Assembly (NCBI GenBank): GCA_029975415.1
Contig: JARKPE010000019.1
Span: 1 to 50,550 of the forward strand
DNA: 50,550 nt
Source of the DNA: Dysgonamonadaceae bacterium
GTDB taxonomy: Bacteria; Bacteroidota; Bacteroidia; Bacteroidales; Dysgonomonadaceae
Direction: 5' to 3'
Notes under the pieces: model-generated
Databases searched by the model: none
Told to the model about the DNA's origin: nothing
What the model saw: only the letters and a program-made list of their open reading frames with translations
In this document: piece after piece, positions 25,438-34,055 of the stretch
How positions within the stretch are numbered: position 1 is the first letter of the stretch
Layout of the letters: every line of letters begins with the position of its first letter
Translations under genes and position numbers: made by a program

Positions 25438-25442
25438 CAAGG

Positions 25443-25470
25443 AAAGCGGGTTTGAAACTCGCTTTTTTTG
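25443..25470 (+). terminator. Terminator after tRNA-Asn
   Basis: AAAGCGGGTTT and AAACTCGCTTT form a hairpin with one mismatch and a very short loop, followed by Ts, starting six bases after the tRNA. Confidence 0.8.
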
Positions 25471-25539
25471 TTTCTAAAACATTAGCATCGTCCATTCGTT
25501 TATTTAATGTTCTCGAAAGACAAACAAAACAGGCTGGTT

Positions 25540-26496
25540 ATGAAAAAAATATTGATGGCATACCGATTCAAAGAGGAAGGTTTGAAAGATTTGGAGGGAA
25601 AGTACGAAATAGTTCTTCCTAAAGATAAATCGCATTTTACACGAAACGAAGTGCTCGAAATGATTCCGGAATTTGAAGTACTGGTTCCTAATTTTGGATT
25701 TTATACCGATTCCGAAATAATGGACAAAGGCATGAGACTTGAGTTGATTTCAAATTTCGGTGTCGGATTCGATAATATCGATGTAGCATACGCGACAAAA
25801 AAGGGAATTGTCGTGACTAATACACCTCGTTCGACACAAGAGCCTACGGCCGAATTCGCTTTTGCCTTGTTGTTGGCTGCCGGTCGTCGCATCGGATATT
25901 ACGATCGCAAACTTCGGACACCTCAGGGTGTGAGTTGGGGTGTTTATGCCGAATCGGGACTTCCCATTCATGGGCGAACACTCGGGATTATCGGGATGGG
26001 ACGCATTGGTCAGTCTTTGGCTCGAAGAGCAGTCGCTTCAGATATGAATATTATTTATCATAATAGACATAGACTTGACGAATCTATCGAAAAATTGTAC
26101 AATGCTCGATATGTTTCTCTTGAAGAATTGCTCAAAACGGCCGATTATGTTTCTCTAAACGCACCGTCGAACTCCGAAACTTATCACATGATTGGCGAAA
26201 AAGAATTTGAATTGATGAAGCCAACTGCCGTTTTTGTGAATACGGCACGAGGAAATTTGGTTGACGAAAGGGCACTTGCCAATGCCCTGAAAGAAGGAAA
26301 AATATGGGCTGCCGGCTTGGATGTGTTCGAAAATGAACCACATATCCTGCCGGATTTACTTCAATTGGACAACGTCGTACTTGCTCCTCATGCTGCCACA
26401 AAAACCATCGATGATCGACTGAAGATGACGACGGAAATGGCACAAAATATCGTTGGATTTTATGAAGGAACATTTCCCGTACAACGGGTGAATTGA
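25540..26496 (+). CDS. D-isomer-specific 2-hydroxyacid dehydrogenase
   Basis: NAD(P)-dependent reductase of 2-oxoacids such as glyoxylate, hydroxypyruvate or a related acid. From ATG 25540 it is 318 residues; the ATG at 25507 adds 11 residues without a matching beta strand. The Rossmann motif GIIGMGRIG is followed by YHNRHR, whose basic residues rather than an acidic one after the second strand favour NADP. The catalytic Arg (NTARGNLVD), Glu (DVFENEPH) and His (APHAAT) are all present. There is no ACT domain, so it is not a regulated SerA. The AlkD-type gene follows within 21 bases. Confidence 0.9.
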   Translation: MKKILMAYRFKEEGLKDLEGKYEIVLPKDKSHFTRNEVLEMIPEFEVLVPNFGFYTDSEIMDKGMRLELISNFGVGFDNIDVAYATKKGIVVTNTPRSTQEPTAEFAFALLLAAGRRIGYYDRKLRTPQGVSWGVYAESGLPIHGRTLGIIGMGRIGQSLARRAVASDMNIIYHNRHRLDESIEKLYNARYVSLEELLKTADYVSLNAPSNSETYHMIGEKEFELMKPTAVFVNTARGNLVDERALANALKEGKIWAAGLDVFENEPHILPDLLQLDNVVLAPHAATKTIDDRLKMTTEMAQNIVGFYEGTFPVQRVN

Positions 26497-26516
26497 GATA
26501 TTCTGTTTTTGCAAGC

Positions 26517-27215
26517 ATGACAGCACAACTCATAAAAAATGAATTGTTATCGATGGGCAATCCGCAAAAAGCGGAACATGCAGCCTATTTTTTTAAAACC
26601 GGCAAAGGTCAATATGGTGAAGGTGATCGTTTCATCGGATGTACGGTTCCTGAGACGCGAAGCGTTGCCAAAACTTATAGAAATATTCCGTTTGAAGAGA
26701 TCGGGAAACTACTTGATGATGAAATGCACGAATGTCGCCTTTGTGGCCTTATTTTGCTCGTAGAACAATTCAAAAAGGCAGATATCGAAAAACAAAAGTC
26801 GATTTTCGATTTTTATTGTAGTCATATTTATGCAGCGAATAGTTGGGATTTGGTGGATTTATCCGCGCCTTACATTGTGGGAGAATGGCTGTTCGACAAA
26901 AACAGAGCCTTTTTGTATGATTTGGCAAATAGTCGAAGTCTGTGGAAAGAGCGCATCTCTGTTGTTTCGACATTGGCATTTATCCGAAAAAACGATTTTA
27001 CGGATACTTTGAAATTGTCTGCGCAATTTTTCGATCATCGTCACGATTTGATGCATAAGGCCTGCGGATGGATGTTGCGCGAAGTGGGGAAACGCGATGA
27101 ATCGGTTTTGACCGAATTTCTCGACCAATATCATCGTCACATGCCGCGAACCATGCTGCGTTATGCCATTGAAAGACTTTCCTCTGAACAGAAAATCGAG
27201 TACATGAAACGATAA
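26517..27215 (+). CDS. AlkD-like DNA alkylation repair protein
   Basis: DNA glycosylase of the HEAT-repeat AlkC/AlkD superfamily that removes N3- and N7-alkylpurines without base flipping. From ATG 26517 it is 232 residues, the usual AlkD length; a TTG overlapping the previous stop is less likely. Family landmarks are FFKTGKGQYGEGDRFIGCTVP, the NSWDLVDLSAPYIVGEWL helix with the conserved Trp and Asp, WKERISVVSTLAFIR, and HKACGWMLREVGKRD. It is probably cotranscribed with the preceding dehydrogenase and the following M16 peptidase (28-base gap). Confidence 0.9.
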   Translation: MTAQLIKNELLSMGNPQKAEHAAYFFKTGKGQYGEGDRFIGCTVPETRSVAKTYRNIPFEEIGKLLDDEMHECRLCGLILLVEQFKKADIEKQKSIFDFYCSHIYAANSWDLVDLSAPYIVGEWLFDKNRAFLYDLANSRSLWKERISVVSTLAFIRKNDFTDTLKLSAQFFDHRHDLMHKACGWMLREVGKRDESVLTEFLDQYHRHMPRTMLRYAIERLSSEQKIEYMKR

Positions 27216-27243
27216 GGTATCGTTCTATTTTTTTTGAAAAGTT

Positions 27244-28479
27244 ATGCATTATCAATCGATTACACTTTCAAACGGGCTTAGGATCATTCATCAACCTTTT
27301 TCGTCGAATATTTCGTATTGCGGAATTGTGATAAATGCCGGATCACGAGATGAGTATCCTGATGAAATAGGTCTAGCGCATTTTGTGGAACACATGTTGT
27401 TTAAAGGAACCGAACGCCGTCGGGCTTATCATATTGCCAATCGCATGGAAAGTGTCGGCGGAGAAATGAATGCCTACACCACCAAGGAAGAAACCTATAT
27501 TTACGCCACTTTTCTTGAACCTTATTTTGATCGTGCCGTCGAGCTGTTGAGTGACGTGATTTTTCATTCCGAGTTTCGACAGCATGAGATTGAACGTGAA
27601 CGAGAGGTGGTTCTGGATGAAATTAATTCCTATATCGATACGCCTTCGGAACAGATTTATGATGATTTCGAAAATCTTATTTTCGAAGGGAATGAGCTCG
27701 GTCATTACATTCTGGGGACACCAAAATCTGTTTCCTCATTTGATTCAGCCACTGTCAAGCGATTTGTCAATCGGCAATACAGAACCGACCGAATGGTGTT
27801 TTTTTCGTTTGGTAACACTCCTTTTGCCAAAGTAGCCAGGTTGGTTGAAAAGTATTTCAGTCAATCATTTGACAATCTTCCTTTCAAAGAAAGAATTAAA
27901 CCGATACAAAAGATTCCTCAACGGAAAATAATTTACAAAAAATCGGCTCAAGCTCACACCATTATCGGACGACAAACAATCGATATGTTCGATTCACGAT
28001 GCTATGCATTTTATTTGCTCAACCACATTTTGAGTGGAGGTATGAGCAGTCGGCTGAATAATTCTCTACGCGAAAAAAACGGTTTGGTATATCAGGTGGA
28101 ATCAAATGTTACGTTCTATACCGATACGGGGATCTTTTATATTTATTTTGCTTGTGATCCAAAGGATATCGAGAAATGCATTGATTTGATCGATAAGGAA
28201 TTTACACGGATTCATCAACAGCCTATTACGGAAAAACAGCTTCTTTTGGCCAAGCGCCAATTGAAAGGACAATGGGGCATTTCGTTTGAAAATCATGAAA
28301 ACGTAGCCTTGGCTATGGCCAAAAGTTTTTTACATTTCAATGATTATCTGTCATTTGAAGAAATGTTTGAGAAAATTGATGCCGTCTCAAGGACAGAAAT
28401 TCAAACCCTTGTGGATGAATTTCTCGATATTTCCAATATGTCGCAATTAAACTATTCTTCGCATTTTCGATCGAAATAA
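27244..28479 (+). CDS. M16-family zinc metallopeptidase
   Basis: Processing-peptidase-like zinc protease. The 411-residue product has the inverted zinc motif HFVEH (HxxEH) near residues 46-50 and the distal ligand Glu in REREVVLDEINSY, so it is the active type rather than a dead subunit. GGEMNAYTTKEETYIYA and the C-terminal GGMSSRLNNSLREKNGLVY block are classical for the family. No signal peptide is seen, so it is predicted to be cytoplasmic. Length of about 410 residues matches single-subunit bacterial M16B proteins. Confidence 0.93.
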   Translation: MHYQSITLSNGLRIIHQPFSSNISYCGIVINAGSRDEYPDEIGLAHFVEHMLFKGTERRRAYHIANRMESVGGEMNAYTTKEETYIYATFLEPYFDRAVELLSDVIFHSEFRQHEIEREREVVLDEINSYIDTPSEQIYDDFENLIFEGNELGHYILGTPKSVSSFDSATVKRFVNRQYRTDRMVFFSFGNTPFAKVARLVEKYFSQSFDNLPFKERIKPIQKIPQRKIIYKKSAQAHTIIGRQTIDMFDSRCYAFYLLNHILSGGMSSRLNNSLREKNGLVYQVESNVTFYTDTGIFYIYFACDPKDIEKCIDLIDKEFTRIHQQPITEKQLLLAKRQLKGQWGISFENHENVALAMAKSFLHFNDYLSFEEMFEKIDAVSRTEIQTLVDEFLDISNMSQLNYSSHFRSK

Positions 28480-28641
28480 ACCGATAGCGTTAATGCTTTT
28501 ATTTAGCTATTTGAAATGTCGTTAAAATTTTGTGAAATAAAATTAACTGTTGAACTTTAAAAAATTTAAACGGTTACAACATATAGTATTTATTCATACA
28601 CATTTATTTTATTAGAACAAAACCATTAAAAAACCAGAACA

Positions 28642-29262
28642 ATGAAAAAATTGACAGTATCTTTTTTAGCGCTTATGCTAATTGCGACAATTACGGTAAA
28701 AGCTCAAGTTTCGTTTGCCGCCAAAGGTGGATTAAACATGTCAAACCTTTATGGAGACGAGCTGACGGACAAAAATGTGAAATTCGGTTTCAACATAGGT
28801 GTGGCTGCCGACTATGAGTTTCAACCCGATATGGCTATTCAAACCGGCTTGTTTTTTTCTTCAAAGGGAGCGAAAGTAACAAGAGAATATAATAATGTGA
28901 GCGGCGAATTCAAGCAAAACCTCAACTATTTACAGCTTCCTGTTCATTTCGCTTACAAATATGAAGTAATGCCCGCGACGCGTTTGGTATTTCACGCAGG
29001 TCCCTATATCGCTTATGGAGTAGGCGGAAAATCGGAAATTACTTCGGGTTCAGTTTCAATAACCAACGATAAAGTATTCGGTGATGAAGACTATCAGTAT
29101 AAACCGTTTGATGCCGGTTTGGGACTTGGTGTAGGTGCCGAGCTCGGACAATTTTTGCTGGATCTTGGTTGGGATATGGGATTGGTAAATATTTCGAGAA
29201 TCGATGATGGCAATATAAAAAATCAAAATGCGTATCTTTCGATAGGATATCGGTTTAATTGA
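28642..29262 (+). CDS. PorT-family outer-membrane beta-barrel protein (copy 1)
   Basis: Predicted small outer-membrane barrel, 206 residues, with a signal peptide ending near VKAQ and then alternating amphipathic strands. Landmarks shared with the next gene are FAAKGGLNMSNLYGD, DYEFQPDMAIQTGLFFSSKGA, YLQLPVHFAYKY, FHAGPYIAYGVGGK, GLGLGVGAEL, and a C-terminal LSIGYRFN ending in an aromatic/Asn pattern suited to barrel assembly. It is a paralogue of the protein encoded at 29424. Function is unknown; PorT itself takes part in type IX secretion but this general family is broad, so no such role is claimed. Confidence 0.85.
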   Translation: MKKLTVSFLALMLIATITVKAQVSFAAKGGLNMSNLYGDELTDKNVKFGFNIGVAADYEFQPDMAIQTGLFFSSKGAKVTREYNNVSGEFKQNLNYLQLPVHFAYKYEVMPATRLVFHAGPYIAYGVGGKSEITSGSVSITNDKVFGDEDYQYKPFDAGLGLGVGAELGQFLLDLGWDMGLVNISRIDDGNIKNQNAYLSIGYRFN

Positions 29263-29292
29263 TTATATTCGAAAGAGATTCTTTCAAAAGCG

Positions 29293-29320
29293 CTTCGGAA
29301 CATCGGAGCGTTTTTTTTGT
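29293..29320 (+). terminator. Terminator between the two beta-barrel genes
   Basis: CGCTTCG at 29293-29299 pairs with CGGAGCG at 29306-29312 (one G-T) and is followed by eight Ts. Confidence 0.87.
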
Positions 29321-29343
29321 AAATGTTTTCTATTGATTTAAAG

Positions 29344-29374
29344 TTGTTAAAACGGAAAGAATCTTTTATCTTTG
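29344..29374 (+). promoter_or_regulatory. Promoter of the second beta-barrel gene
   Basis: TTG at 29344-29346, a 20-base spacer, and TATCTTTG at 29367-29374, 50 bases upstream of the ATG. The two paralogues are therefore separate transcripts. Confidence 0.7.
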
Positions 29375-29423
29375 TTTTCGGAAAACCGGTTTTGGAAATT
29401 TACGGCTATTAAAATCATAAATT

Positions 29424-30059
29424 ATGAATAAAATAACAAGTTTGGCAATCATTTTGACACTGTTTTTAAACATTTCGGCGAAATCGCAAAGTGTATATGT
29501 CGGAATTAAAGGTGGCGGATCATTCACGAGATTGACAGGGGATTTATCAGATCCTTCCGGTAAATTCGGAGGAATGGGTGCCTTAACGGTCGATTATGAA
29601 TTTTTGAGCAATATGTCCATTCAAACAGGTGCCTATTTTTTTATGAAGGGAGCAACTTATTCCACAACCGGTGAAAATCAATCATTGGTTCCGGTCGATG
29701 CCGACATGTATTATCTGCAATTCCCTTTGCATTTTTCCTACAAAATTCCGATTTCGGGATCGGTACGCTTTAATGTAAATGCCGGACCTTATGTTGCAGT
29801 GGGAATTGCCGGAAAAACAAAAGTGGGTTCCGGAAACAATGTTATCAAACACGACACATTTTCAGGTGCCGGTGATTCCAACATGGCTGGCGTCGGATTT
29901 AAAAATTTTGATGGCGGAATAGGATTAGGCGCCGGATTAGAGTTCAATAGTTTCACCATCGATGTCGGTTGGGATTTTGGGCTGGCCAATATTTCGCGAA
30001 TCGATGGAACTTCGGTGAAAACACAAAACGGATATGTCGCTTTAGGGTTTAATTTCTGA
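29424..30059 (+). CDS. PorT-family outer-membrane beta-barrel protein (copy 2)
   Basis: Predicted outer-membrane barrel, 211 residues, with a signal peptide ending near SAKSQ. It matches the upstream paralogue block by block: GIKGGGSFTRLTGD, DYEFLSNMSIQTGAYFFMKGA, YLQFPLHFSYK, NAGPYVAVGIAGK, GIGLGAGLEF, IDVGWDFGLANISRIDG, and a terminal VALGFNF. The pair differs mainly in the loop segments. It has its own promoter and terminator. Confidence 0.85.
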   Translation: MNKITSLAIILTLFLNISAKSQSVYVGIKGGGSFTRLTGDLSDPSGKFGGMGALTVDYEFLSNMSIQTGAYFFMKGATYSTTGENQSLVPVDADMYYLQFPLHFSYKIPISGSVRFNVNAGPYVAVGIAGKTKVGSGNNVIKHDTFSGAGDSNMAGVGFKNFDGGIGLGAGLEFNSFTIDVGWDFGLANISRIDGTSVKTQNGYVALGFNF

Positions 30060-30086
30060 AAATATTTTTTTTTGCTATAGAGAAGG

Positions 30087-30116
30087 AGAGTGTTCCAAAT
30101 GGGCACTCTTTTTTAT
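30087..30116 (+). terminator. Terminator after the second beta-barrel gene
   Basis: AGAGTG at 30087-30092 pairs with CACTCT at 30104-30109, extended by CC/GG inside, and is followed by Ts. Confidence 0.82.
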
Positions 30117-30514
30117 TTTTAAGTAAGGTGATAAATTTTGGCAGCAAATAGTGGACAGGAAATTATTATTCGGTATGAAACACAAAAAACAAAACCCTGT
30201 CTCCAACTAAATAATTGCTATGTGTTAGGTAATCAATTACGGAAAATAAAATCAAGACGTCACATGTACATTTATCTGTCACCATTTTACAACCAACTCA
30301 ACTTATCAATAAACATAAAATAGAACTTGGATACAATATGTTACGGCTAACGCCTCACTATAAATAACGAAAAAAACCATCGTACAGAATTGTATTTTTT
30401 GACCTGAATAACAAACTGAAATAGATGTCTGTAGCTATTTGGGAAGAAAGTAAACAAATAATCACAAAGAGAGTACAACCTTTATGTTTTTTATTCTAAA
30501 TTAAAATGTATAAA
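30117..30514. other. Gene-free AT-rich spacer upstream of susC
   Basis: About 400 bases with no supported gene. The only open frame (30138-30323, 61 codons) has no recognisable sequence, no promoter and ordinary stop spacing, and I do not call it. The stretch contains no obvious inverted terminal repeats or transposase remnant. Confidence 0.6.
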
Positions 30515-30548
30515 TTTTGCGATTATGATAATATTTTCTCTATATTTG
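30515..30548 (+). promoter_or_regulatory. Promoter of the SusCD locus
   Basis: TTTTG at 30515-30519, a 21-base spacer and TATATTTG at 30541-30548. The predicted transcript has a leader of about 90 bases before the susC ATG, containing two overlapping complementary pairs described under findings. Confidence 0.65.
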
Positions 30549-30647
30549 CGGAAGTGATTTAAATTAATGTGAAAATGCCACATTCGTTTTCCCTGCGATA
30601 CTTTTCACGAAAATTGCCTGTGGCCTAAATATTTAATTGCATATATT

Positions 30648-33600
30648 ATGAAAAAAAAATCGTTTTTTTTATTATTCCTGCTACTATTATGTACGGGAGT
30701 ATCGATTGCTCAAACCCGAGTATCCGGAAAAGTTCTTGATGAAAATGGAGATCCGATAATCGGAGCAACTATCCAGATAAAAGGGACAGGACAAGGAACT
30801 GTAACCGATTTAGATGGGAACTTTGCTCTTTCTGCTCCGACAAATGGCACGTTAGTTATTTCGTATGTCGGGATGAAAACCCAAGAAGTATCCGTTGCTC
30901 CAAACTTACAGATCATAATGCAACCTGCAAGCGAACTTCTTGAAGAAGTAGTGGTGGTTGGTTATGGAACTCAAAGAAAGGAAAATCTAACGGGAGCAGT
31001 ATCTTCGGTTGATGTTGCCAAAACGCTCAATAGTCGTCCCATTCCAGACGTAGGTCGAGGGCTACAAGGTTCTACGCCAGGACTATCGGTTATAATTCCA
31101 AGCGGGGAGGTAGGTTCTGATCCTTTAATAAAAATTCGAGGACAAATCGCGTCTTTTGAAGGAGGTTCGAAACCATTGATACTATTGGATAATGTGGAAA
31201 TCCCCAGTATTCAGGTTGTCAATCCGAATGATATTGAATCCATATCTATACTCAAAGATGCTGCATCTGCTTCTATATACGGTGCAAAAGGAGCCTTTGG
31301 CGTAGTGCTTATTACCACGAAGAAAGGAGCTCAACAAGAACGTGTTGATGTTCAATATTCATCGAATGTTGCATGGCAAAACATATCAAAACAGATGGAG
31401 ATGGGGCGCCTGGATGCTATGGAATACTCTATTTTAGCAGCTCAAAGAGTCGGCTCTACGGTAACAGGAGCTTTTTGGCAGATAACTCCCGAAAGCTTCG
31501 AAAAATCTAAAAAATGGCATGAAACTTACGGATCTATGGGACCTGACGAACCTATGGTTTACGGACGAGACTGGTATGTTGATGCAAATAATCGAAAATT
31601 AGGATTAAGAACTTATGATCCGTACGATTATATGATTCGAGAATGGGCGCCATCAACCAATCACGATTTGTCTGTAAATGGGAAAAGTGGAAAAACTTCT
31701 TACAATATAGGTTTAGGTTATTTACATCAAAACGGGATGATGAAACCGGCTAAGAAGGATGATTTTACTAGATACAACGGAACCCTTAGGCTAAATACCG
31801 AAATTAACAAATATGTAACCTTAAGAGCCGGAGCGATTTACTCTGATCGAAATAAAAGATTTCCTTATGCTACAAGTAGCACCACAGCAGATCCATGGTT
31901 ATATCTATATCGTTGGGGACCTATCCAGCCAATGGGATACGAAAACGGAAATATAATAAGAAGCCCACATTCTGAAACCATGCAAGCAAATACGGCAAAT
32001 TTGCAGGACAAATACTACAATGTGAATATAGGCGCTTTAGTTAATTTCACAAAAGACTGGACATTAGACTTTGATTTTACAAACGCAAATCTGACTTTCA
32101 TAAACAATAGACCTGGAACTCGATACACTGCGCTTAACTCATGGGGCGGTGCAATACCCCTAAACGACGCATCAGGGGCAAGAATTTACGTGAACGATAA
32201 AGGAGAACAAGTTCCATCAACGACTCAAGGTGCTTTGCCTGCCTATCAACTTGCCCTGGTTGAATATACAGCACACGGAGCAAACCCTGACCATATTTAC
32301 CGAAATGTACAAAATGCAGTTACAAATACCCTGAATATTTATACCACATATAATCTTCGATTACAAGACATACATGCTTTCAAATTTATGGTGGGAATGA
32401 ATCGTGTAACGTATGATGCAAAAAATAACTGGTCGCAGATAGCGGACTTGGCAGACATCAACGATCCTCAGTTCGGGAAAGCCGTCGGAACACAAACTTC
32501 CGGAGGTAATACCTATTGGGACGCACAGCTTGGATTTTTCGGGCGACTCAATTACGCCTTCAAAGATAAATATCTGCTGGAGGCAAACCTCCGATACGAC
32601 GGGAGTTCTAAATTTCCTGAAAGATTGTGGTGGCGCTGGTTTCCGTCTTTCTCGGCAGGATGGCGTGTAACCGAAGAACCCTGGATGCAATGGATTACTC
32701 CTGTAGTAACTTCAATGAAAATAAGAGGTTCGTGGGGTATTATTGGAGATCAAACGGTTCCCAACGGTTTATATGTTCCGACTATGTCGATTAATCAAAC
32801 CAACTGGCTCGATACGGGAGGGAAAAAAGTTGTAGCTGTAGGTACCCCCGCGGCTGTATCAAGAGATATTACATGGCAAGATTTGGAAAGTACAAATTTT
32901 GGTGTTGATTTTCGTTTTTTCGATAGTAGTTTGGGTTTTACTTTCGATTGGTATCGGCGCGACACAAAAAATATGATTGTTCCGGGTGAGGATGTATCTT
33001 TTACATTTGGTGCCGGAGCACCCAAAGGGAATTTTGGCTCGATGAGAACCAATGGATGGGAAATTGCACTTGATTATAATCACCGATTTGAAAACGGAAT
33101 TGGCATCAATGTCATGGGAACGTTGTCCGATGCTGTTACAACCATTTTAAAATATGGTGATACTAAAAGTATTGATGGTTGGTATAAAGGGAAAAAACAC
33201 GGTGAAATTTGGGGCTACCGAACCGATCGTTTGTATCAAAAAGAAGATTTTGTGCTGGATGCCAATGGTAATCCACAAAAAATCACTCTTACCGAAAATG
33301 AAAGTAAAAAATATAAAGGAAAAGTGGCAAACAAATTATCGGATGTTAACGGAAAACCTGTATATCAAGTATTTTTACAAAACAGCTCAAATTTCTTTTT
33401 TGGTCCCGGTGATGTAAAATTCGTGGATTTAAACGGAGATGGCGAACTTGATGCCGGAAGCAAGTTATTAGACGATCACGGAGATTTAGAGATTATTGGC
33501 AATTCAACACCACGTTATGAATACGGTCTCCGATTGGGAGCCGATTATAAAGGGGTCGATTTATCGGTTTTTTTCCAGGGTGTAGGCAGCCGTCAGGTCT

Positions 33601-34043
33601 GGGGAGACGGATTTCTGGTAATTCCCGGCTATCATTCATCCGATGGTGCTATGCCTCAAGCTATAGCGGGCGACTTTTGGCGTCCCGACAGAACAGATGC
33701 TTTTTATCCTGCTCCTTATAATTTGAATGGAACCAACAACGCAAATAATATTCAGAGGCAATCGCGATATTTGCTGAATATGGCGTATTTGCGCGTTAAA
33801 AATATTACACTCGGATATTCTCTACCTCAACAAACATTAAACCATATTATGCTTAAGCAGGCAAGAATATATTTGTCGTTGGAAAACTTTTTTACCTTCG
33901 ACAAATTAAGGGGTTTGCCCATCGATCCCGAAGTAATTTCCGGATATTCTATGTTTAATGAAACAAACTATAATTCCGGACGTACTGGCGTGGGCACACC
34001 TACATTCAAAACTGCATCATTAGGTTTACAAATAACATTTTAA
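30648..34043 (+). CDS. SusC/RagA-type TonB-linked outer-membrane transporter
   Basis: Outer-membrane TonB-dependent channel that imports oligosaccharides (or peptides) captured by its SusD partner. The 1131-residue product has a signal peptide (ending VSIAQ), a carboxypeptidase-D-like regulatory domain at about 25-100 (VSGKVLDENGDPIIGATIQIKG, then GMKTQEV), the SusC-specific LEEVVVVGYGTQRKENLTGAV segment at about 100-120, the plug with LKDAASASIYGAKGAFGVVLITTKKG, and a 22-strand barrel ending SLGLQITF. There is no STN domain, so no direct link to an ECF sigma/anti-sigma pair. The susD gene follows by 12 bases. The ligand is inferred from the neighbouring GH9 enzyme to be a beta-linked glycan. 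Confidence 0.96.
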   Translation: MKKKSFFLLFLLLLCTGVSIAQTRVSGKVLDENGDPIIGATIQIKGTGQGTVTDLDGNFALSAPTNGTLVISYVGMKTQEVSVAPNLQIIMQPASELLEEVVVVGYGTQRKENLTGAVSSVDVAKTLNSRPIPDVGRGLQGSTPGLSVIIPSGEVGSDPLIKIRGQIASFEGGSKPLILLDNVEIPSIQVVNPNDIESISILKDAASASIYGAKGAFGVVLITTKKGAQQERVDVQYSSNVAWQNISKQMEMGRLDAMEYSILAAQRVGSTVTGAFWQITPESFEKSKKWHETYGSMGPDEPMVYGRDWYVDANNRKLGLRTYDPYDYMIREWAPSTNHDLSVNGKSGKTSYNIGLGYLHQNGMMKPAKKDDFTRYNGTLRLNTEINKYVTLRAGAIYSDRNKRFPYATSSTTADPWLYLYRWGPIQPMGYENGNIIRSPHSETMQANTANLQDKYYNVNIGALVNFTKDWTLDFDFTNANLTFINNRPGTRYTALNSWGGAIPLNDASGARIYVNDKGEQVPSTTQGALPAYQLALVEYTAHGANPDHIYRNVQNAVTNTLNIYTTYNLRLQDIHAFKFMVGMNRVTYDAKNNWSQIADLADINDPQFGKAVGTQTSGGNTYWDAQLGFFGRLNYAFKDKYLLEANLRYDGSSKFPERLWWRWFPSFSAGWRVTEEPWMQWITPVVTSMKIRGSWGIIGDQTVPNGLYVPTMSINQTNWLDTGGKKVVAVGTPAAVSRDITWQDLESTNFGVDFRFFDSSLGFTFDWYRRDTKNMIVPGEDVSFTFGAGAPKGNFGSMRTNGWEIALDYNHRFENGIGINVMGTLSDAVTTILKYGDTKSIDGWYKGKKHGEIWGYRTDRLYQKEDFVLDANGNPQKITLTENESKKYKGKVANKLSDVNGKPVYQVFLQNSSNFFFGPGDVKFVDLNGDGELDAGSKLLDDHGDLEIIGNSTPRYEYGLRLGADYKGVDLSVFFQGVGSRQVWGDGFLVIPGYHSSDGAMPQAIAGDFWRPDRTDAFYPAPYNLNGTNNANNIQRQSRYLLNMAYLRVKNITLGYSLPQQTLNHIMLKQARIYLSLENFFTFDKLRGLPIDPEVISGYSMFNETNYNSGRTGVGTPTFKTASLGLQITF

Positions 34044-34055
34044 CAATATACGACA

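Noticed and set aside
30138-30323. 61-codon open frame upstream of susC
   Set aside because: No similarity recognised, no promoter, AT-rich spacer; the stretch is better treated as non-coding.
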